NCBI GenBank assembly: GCA_905116865.2 | Contig: CAJHNH020000213.1 | Coordinates: 665,001 to 729,000, forward strand | Length of the DNA: 64,000 bases | Direction of reading: 5' to 3' | DNA from: Candidula unifasciata | Lineage: Eukaryota > Mollusca > Gastropoda > Stylommatophora > Geomitridae | Part shown: positions 58,326 to 64,000 of the stretch, piece after piece | How the letters are laid out: every line of letters begins with the position of its first letter | Position numbering within the stretch: the stretch's first letter is position 1 | Translations under genes and position numbers: made by a program | Notes under the pieces: generated by a model | What the model was told of the DNA's origin: nothing | What the model saw: only the letters and a program-made list of their open reading frames with translations | The model's database searches: none

Positions 58326-58710
58326 GTAGCAGCATATTGTAAATCCAGAAACAAAATAATTGGACAAATAAAGTATATGTTAGTTAGCTTTGCAAGGCAA
58401 GTTACAGTAGACAAACAAAAAAGCTTTGAGGTGTTTAGTTTTCTATGCAGAACGATCTAAAATAAAAAAATGCAGTGACTCTGAAATGAGTCAGTTACAG
58501 TATTCAAATATTGCTTAACAAATCAAACAGAATAGTAGACCCGATTTTATAAAGTATGTGATGTTTACCTGGACTTCCAGAATAAGCTGTCTAGCCACAT
58601 GTTAGAGACGGAACAGCAGTAGAAGATGTGACCAGTAACACTCCTGCTCCCTTTATTTCCCAGAACCCATTACATATTGGGGTGACCTGGAAGCCCATAG
58701 CAGGTTCTGG
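58326..58710. other. Intergenic, nothing recognised
   Basis: No gene or shared repeat seen. Confidence 0.4.
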
Positions 58711-58918
58711 TTAACCCTTTAAGTACCAGAAAACTCTTATGTTTATTGGTGACATTTTTAAAATATATGTTTTAACTCTTTACGTCCCATAAAAAGCATC
58801 ATGCGTTCATTGGTTTCTTTTTAGAAGCCCAGTGAACGCATGATGCGCTGATTTTTATGTCTCTTTTGACTATAGTTTTGGCCTCTGATAATAAACACAC
58901 TGGGATTCAAAGAGTTAA
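58711..58918. mobile_element. piggyBac-like MITE (TTAA-flanked), possibly nested
   Basis: TTAACTCTTTACGTCCCA (from 58772) and its inverse TGGGATTCAAAGAGTTAA (to 58918) bound 147 bp. Inside is a second palindrome, GCATCATGCGTTCATTGG against CCAGTGAACGCATGATGC. Another TTAACCCTTTAAGTACC end lies at 58711, suggesting a nested or older copy. TTAA sites with (A/C)CCTTT-like ends are typical of piggyBac. Confidence 0.7.
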
Positions 58919-58986
58919 CTTCTGAAATATTTTTCTGCTTTGAGTTTTATACTATTAACTCTGTCCATGCCATAGTTTCAAGTTAT

Positions 58987-59373
58987 GACACAAACATTCT
59001 GAACAGTGTTTTAATATACGAACATTCTGAACAGTGTTTTAATATACAGACAAACATTCTGAACAGTGTTTTAATATACAGACAAACATTCTGAACAGTG
59101 TTTTAATCTACAGACAAACAGTCTGAACAGTGTTTTAATATACAGATAAACATTCTGAACAGTGTTTTAATATACAGACAAACATTCTGAACAGTGTTTT
59201 AATATACAGACAAACATTCTGAACAGTGTTTTAATATACAGACAAACAGTCTGAACAGTGTTTTAATATACAGACAAACATTCTGAACAGTGTTTTAATA
59301 TACAGACAAACATTCTGAACAGTGTTTTAATATACAGATAAACATTCTGAACAGTGTTTTAATATACAGACAA
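58987..59373. repeat. 32-bp minisatellite, 12 copies
   Basis: Units of ACATTCTGAACAGTGTTTTA plus ATATACAGACAA, with two ACAGTCTG variants and one TCTAC variant. The array ends 27 bp before the first recognised exon of the PH gene. Confidence 0.98.
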
Positions 59374-59400
59374 ATATACAGTGTTAAATTGTCTCCTCAG

Positions 59401-59443
59401 ATGGGTGATATAGTGAAGAGTGGATACGTCAAGCGCTACAGTA
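59401..59443 (+). CDS. PH gene, first coding exon
   Basis: The acceptor TTAAATTGTCTCCTCAG abuts ATG, and the donor is AGTA|GTAAGT. 14 codons plus one base: MGDIVKSGYVKRYS. If the ATG is internal rather than the start, a coding upstream exon in phase 0 would be needed. Confidence 0.75.
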
Positions 59444-62400
59444 GTAAGTTTCTTTTCCATTACTTGTTTGCTTTTAACCTTTTATTATTTTCAGTATAGT
59501 CTGTCTACCTGATGATATGTGTAATGCTGATATCCACTGAATCTTTTGTCAAATTTATCAAAAACTTGTACCCAAAAAAAAACTTAATTTCTGTGCACAC
59601 TTCTAATTTTAAATATATATCATCTCTAACTTGCCAACATTTAACAGAAATTGCTGTTTGAAATATCAACATTCCCACTTGAATTTCAGCAGTTTCATTC
59701 ATTGTGAGCATCCAGTATGAAGATTTTGACAAATACATGCTTCTTTTGATACCAGCATAATACACTATACTGGAAAATGAAGCAGTATGGCAACTTGTAA
59801 AGCTGGGCAAATCTTAAAGCTTCAGAAAAACTGGTATAAAACTAAACAATACCTCAACTATTTTTAAAATGATGCATCTCTTTGTGTCATCTTTGTTCCT
59901 TCCTCATTTACTGGAGAAAGAAAAACAAAAAGTGGGGGGGGGGGGGGGGTGTTGTATGATGTGACACCTAGTTATGAATCTCTCTGGATTCAAGGCCATT
60001 GTCCAGGTGCATCAGCTGATTTATAACAAATATAATTTTGTGCATATTTTTTTTAAAAGAGACGTAGTATAATATTTGAATATAAAACAGTCAGGTGTAG
60101 CGACAGATGTTTGTTTTATTTATTTATTGCCGCATTTCCGGACGATAGTGTTTTATTGTGACAGCGATGTCAAGTGTGACTTGCAAGACCCGCTCGCATT
60201 AAGAAAAGTCTTCCACAGTTATAGCATGGGATTTCAGGACCGTTCTTGTCTGCATTTGTGTTTAGTCTGTTTCTTCTCAGCTCTCATTCTTTCTGCAATC
60301 ATTTCTTCCTTCGTTCTCATTGCCTTCCTAATGTGCCTCCTCCACACAGTACGGTCTATGAAATTTTTGTTCTGAGTCCATCTCATTCATGTCCTGTTTC
60401 TTCTACCCATGTTTATTTCACCATAGAGGATGTCCTTATAGCCATCAACCCTTCTGCAGGTGTGACCCAGCCACATTGATGGTGACAGATGTATAAATTC
60501 TTGATAAAGTCACTGAAATAAAGTAGCATCACACACAGCCTGATTAACAAAATGCAGAAGAAATTATCCTAATGAAATATGCAACAGATAGAGACTTGTA
60601 CAAGTTGGTGAGGAATTCACTTGAATAAAAAATGTAATACATAAATATGATGTACAATTTGTTGAGGAAATCACTTAAATATAAACAAACACTGATGTAC
60701 TTAAATAACAAATGCAGCTTATAAATCTAATGTACAAGTTCTTAAGGAAGTCACCTAAATATGAGACACTTACAGGTCAGCACATGTAACTTAGGGGTTA
60801 TGAATGCAGTTTGTAATTCTGAAATGCCCAGTTTGATTCAGCTGCATGTGATTTGGCAGCAGACAGCATTGATTTTGACAATGTCTGAAGCACGAACCAT
60901 TCACATAGCAATGGCAAACTACTAAATGTAAACCATTCACATAGCAGTGGCAAACTACTAAATGTAAGTTTATCTGTCTCGTAAAACCATATAACAGCTT
61001 ATGCTGGTGTTTCCAATGCCTCGTAGACAAAAAACACATTGTGATGTAAAACAGTCTAATTAAAAAGTCTCAGAGAAAGCTGTTTAAGTAAAATATGCAA
61101 CACAGAGAGACAAATGTTTATTTTTTTTCAAGGAAATCAATGAATTGGAGTAGACACAAAAGTTCTTTTGTGTTCTAGCACAAAATGTTATGAGGTAGTG
61201 TAAGGGTTCTTTACTTGACTTATGATAGTTTGTCCCCAGAAGATGGATATAAGATACCCTGAATTTACTGCTTTGCAGGCATACAAAAACAAATGACCAG
61301 TCATACAATCCACAACCAATAACTGTAGGTAGGTAGGTAATTGTACCCTGCCAGGACATCACACAAGCGATAAATGCCCACTGTCATAAAGTGCCACCAT
61401 GCTGATGAGGATCGCCCGTGGAGAGGTCCCAGAAACCCCTTTTAACCATTTGGCCATATTTACGGCCTGGCTATATTCAAGGTCCACTGCAAAATCCAGG
61501 GTGGGGCTTCAAACATTGCATCCCACATGGTGATGACTGAGATATAACCAATAACTGTAGAAGATTTTATTCATCTTTGTTGTTCTCTCTCTAGAGAAAT
61601 TCTTAAGTGGAGGCTGGAACCAGTCATTCTTGGAGCTTCATAGAGACTCACAGCTCAATGTCTATAAGAAGCAAGGGGATTCCAAATGTCAAGGTTCAAT
61701 ATTCTTGAAGGTGAATCTCTGTTTGCTTCTTGCTTGTTCTTTGTGTCTTTTTTGACAGACAATACCAAGTCTGTTATAATGGACTAGTTTTATTTGGTTG
61801 GATAATTACAGCTAGAAGTTTCTATGTGGTGAGATGCCTAGAAAATAAGAAAGAGACAAACACTGTTCTTTGGCCACATAATGAGAAGATATTGGAGAAC
61901 ATCGTGACAACTGGAAAGATCAGTGGAAAAGGGGGTAGAGGCAGACCAAGAGAGATGTTGCTGGATGGGCTGAAATGATGGCATGGAGGGATATTATCAA
62001 GAGAGCTGTTCCAGGCATCCAGGGATCATGATCTGTGGAGACACATGAGCGCTACGCCAGTTGGCAGGGCACACAATGCTATGCCTAGTCTCACACCATT
62101 CTTTCTTATGGTGCTTTCTGAGGTGCATTGTAGATTAGTTTTCTTCTTCTTTGCTTCCTTTGTGAACTTTAGTAACATAGACAGATTTTTAATTTACTTG
62201 TGTGAGCTTTTGTTTTTTCCATGTGTATGCTGTTGTGCAAGTCCAAAATCTTGTATATATTTTTCAAAACTTAAGTCTATTGTAAATCAGGATGCTTTAA
62301 TTTTAATTCACCACAAACAAACCTGGTAGCTATATTTGGCATGGTTTAGGGTTATGGTTAAGGGTTATCAAAATACACATTATATAAAGACAACCAAAGT

Positions 62401-63502
62401 AAACTGCAAAAGAAAACAATGACTATCTATGAAACTCTTGGAATACCTTTGTTTGGGGTTAGTTAAAATTGAAGTACCTAAATCTGCCCTCATGCTGAAT
62501 TGTAGATGTGTTCTTTGGAAAATTAATATGGTGGTTTCCATCTTCCACTTTGTGTAAAAGTATACTTCAACACACTGATATACAGAAGTGGAATTGCTAG
62601 GCTGACTATGCAGACAGTGGACAGAGGAAATAAGTTAGAGACTCTCGATGTATGAAGCACATAATCAGGCACTGTCCTACTGTTTATGCTTCACCTTTAC
62701 CTCACAAGGTACAAGAGGAACAAGATTAGATTGTAGGTGGCTTTGTATCATCTTCTGATGTAACCAGGGCAGAGCAGAAAGGCAACCTACTCTGGTACAA
62801 TCTCTATTATATAGTCTATAACCTGTACAGTGAAGTGAACATCTGCTTTTAAGTAAAAGTAAGGAAGGGATCCTTTTACACGCCTTCAGGCATATAGGGC
62901 TTAGACCTATATTTTATACACCAATCGGTACTTGATGGGTGATGTGATCAACATCACGCTGGCTACCTTTACTTCCCAGGCTGGGTTAATGTTGGAGCCA
63001 AGGTCAATTTTTAAAAAAATGCACACTTTTGTCAGGACCCTAACCCAGGAGCTGTTGTAAAAACGCATTAATAGAGTTTAAGAGGACCAATTAAGCAAAA
63101 GTTCCTGTTTAAAATCCATGTTAACTGGGGACTAATATATGTATTATGAATAGTACATCCCTTCTGGGACCAGAACTGCGTTCATGTTGAGCTTTGGTCC
63201 TGATCGAATTCATGTTGAAAAAGTTTTACTGTGTAACTTTTTTTTTTTTGAGAAGCCCTGACAGATTGGTAAGTGTAATTAGACCCCATATTGTTTGTAT
63301 GTAGCCAGCTAACCTGTAGCAATTTGGCATTGTTGTAGGATGTTGCCAAGTACTTTGCCTATGGTCAGTACACAGAAGGAATGCCAGACAGGCCAAGTTT
63401 GCCATCAGGGGCATCCTATGACTGCATTATGGGTATCCCCCAGAAACCCAGCAGCAAGGCGAAGATCCACTGGTTTTTGTTCTCCAGTGTTAATGAGCTT
63501 AA
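59401..63502 (+). CDS. PH-domain protein, evectin (PLEKHB)-like, 3' end beyond the window
   Basis: Exons 59401-59443, 61595-61710 and 63339-63502, GT-AG junctions, phases 1, 0 and 2. The 107 or so visible residues make most of a PH domain: MGDIVKSGYVKRYS (strand 1), GGWNQSFLELHRDSQLNVYK (strands 2-3), QGSIFLKDVAKYFAYG, ASYDCIMGIP and KIHWFLFSSVNEL (strand 7). The final strand and C-terminal helix, with its Trp, should lie past 64000. PH domains bind phosphoinositides or, in evectins, phosphatidylserine on recycling endosomes. The order VKSG..R.S...W...F.L....L..Y and the DCxxxI word resemble evectins, but the identity is tentative. The ATG follows the acceptor directly, so a non-coding 5' exon probably exists upstream. 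Confidence 0.8.
60095..60480 (-). mobile_element. LINE C-terminal fragment with zinc-finger-like end
   Basis: On the minus strand, RTVWRRHIRKAMRTKEEMIA, then MRAEKKQTKHKCRQER and PEIPCYNCGRLFLMRAGLAS followed by H. CxxC...H matches the C-terminal finger found in several LINE groups. Partner of 30150-30440. Confidence 0.75.
61325..61550 (+). repeat. Repeat-B copy, near full length
   Basis: GTAGGTAGGTAATTGTACCC, GGACATCACACAAGCGATAA, AAAGTGCCACCATGCTGATG, GGAGAGGTCCCAGAAACCCC, GGCCTGGCTATATTCAAGG and TTGCATCCCACATGGTGATG. It ends about 45 bp before PH exon 2. Confidence 0.8.
61595..61710 (+). CDS. PH gene, second coding exon
   Basis: Acceptor GTTCTCTCTCTAG, donor AAG|GTGAAT. The split Lys codon and 38 codons encode KFLSGGWNQSFLELHRD and QLNVYKKQG, the first beta strands of the PH domain. 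Confidence 0.85.
61830..62085 (+). mobile_element. RTE-like LINE C-terminal fragment
   Basis: LFFGHIMRRYWRTS-like decay, then NIVTTGKISGKGGRGRPREM followed by LLDGLK, WHGGILSRELFQASRDHDLW and GCTACGCCAGTTGGCAGGGC. Confidence 0.78.
62855..63060 (-). mobile_element. SINE-A copy
   Basis: On the minus strand: a head end (CTCCTGGGTTAGGGTCC), AAAATTGACCTTGGCTCC, AACCCAGCCTGGGAAGTAAA, AGCGTGATGTTGATCACATC, TATAAAATATAGGTCTAAGC and GCCTGAAGGCGTGTAAAAGG. Confidence 0.82.
63339..63502 (+). CDS. PH gene, third coding exon
   Basis: Acceptor GGCATTGTTGTAG, donor AA|GTAAGT. 54 codons plus two bases: DVAKYFAYGQYTEGMPDRP, ASYDCIMGIPQKPSSKAKIH and WFLFSSVNEL. Confidence 0.85.
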
Positions 63503-64000
63503 GTAAGTTTGTTGGCTTCTTGTCTGATATTCTAATGCAGTTGTCCTCTTTAAACGGTGCAAGTAAATTGGAACAGTTCCTGTGAATGCTTACTTTAAAA
63601 AAAAAAATTAAAGAAAATATGCTTAACAATGTTAAAGGCCTGTTTTTGTTTTTAATTTTGTCACATATCACTCCTGTCACGTGCCTGATTTAAGGATTTC
63701 TCCTTAAGAACCAACAGCACTCAGAAATAATTATGTTGAGTCGTTTGGCTCGTATTGGTCTAAGGGATGCCCTGTGGCCAATATACGCTCAACTTATTTC
63801 TGGAGTAGGGCAACTCAAGTTTTGGCACTACAAAATATATATATATCTATATATATAAATATAATAATCCTAGGCACACTTGGCTGGACACCCCCACTAC
63901 TATAAAAAGATAGCCCCCAGGTTATGATAGTCTACTATCATAACCATGTTAACACATATAACAATTATTATTCATACACACATCAATGCTAAACAATTAG
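63503..64000. other. PH-gene intron 3 (incomplete)
   Basis: A-run at 63597-63608 and a short TA run near 63836-63862. No further exon found before the window ends. Confidence 0.6.

Larger units (their letters stand above)
59444..61594. other. PH-gene intron 1
   Basis: Holds a G-run (59933-59949), a minus LINE fragment (60095-60480), a 32-bp duplication (60900-60965, CATAGCAATGGCAAACTACT) and a Repeat-B copy. The rest is unrecognised. Confidence 0.7.
61711..63338. other. PH-gene intron 2
   Basis: Contains a LINE fragment (61830-62080) and a SINE-A copy (62855-63060). The remainder shows nothing recognisable. Confidence 0.7.

Overview
This is a 64 kb piece of animal nuclear DNA. Genes are split into short exons with GT-AG junctions, introns reach kilobase size, there are no operons or ribosome binding sites, and the sequence is packed with degraded retroelements, SINEs, foldback DNA transposons, minisatellites and very long microsatellites. 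The repeat content (I/Nimb-like LINEs with RNase H, RTE-like LINE ends, tRNA-headed SINEs, a SPIN-like hAT) and the aquaporin sequence suggest a gastropod mollusc. That is an inference; no marker gene here fixes the species.

Three protein-coding genes can be assembled, all on the + strand. (1) 799-11068 is the 3' part of a gene for a CARD protein. Its exons give about 21 copies of a nine-residue repeat, a linker, a CARD split by a 5.9 kb intron, a coiled-coil segment and a C-terminal CSVL box. At least one 5' exon lies outside the window or was not recognised. A partial copy of its third exon lies in intron 3 and could be an alternative exon. (2) 31460-43100 is a complete five-exon aquaporin gene of 344 residues, all introns phase 0, with NPS in place of the first NPA and an unusual predicted selectivity filter. 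(3) 59401-63502 and onward is the 5' part of a gene for a PH-domain protein resembling the evectin (PLEKHB) group; it runs off the right end. Nothing indicates that the three genes work together.

Layout: 1-800 intron or flank with a LINE scrap; 0.8-11.1 kb CARD gene, whose introns hold a 2 kb I-like LINE, SINEs and satellites; 11.1-12.8 kb three successive minisatellites just downstream of its stop; 12.8-31 kb intergenic, made of repeats and unrecognised sequence; 31.4-43.1 kb aquaporin gene with a 1.3 kb microsatellite block in intron 1; 43.1-59.4 kb intergenic, with two hAT-like foldback elements that carry perfect 8-bp target duplications; 59.4-64 kb PH gene.

The dispersed repeats fall into families named here for convenience. 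SINE-A has a tRNA-like head and about 10 copies. Repeat-B has about 9 copies. Repeat-C has a GAA tail and 5 copies. Several LINE families are present mostly as 3'-terminal pieces whose short-repeat tails (GAA, TGA, TAAC) run into the long microsatellites. Most long open frames in the window are reading-frame artefacts of satellites and are not reported as genes.
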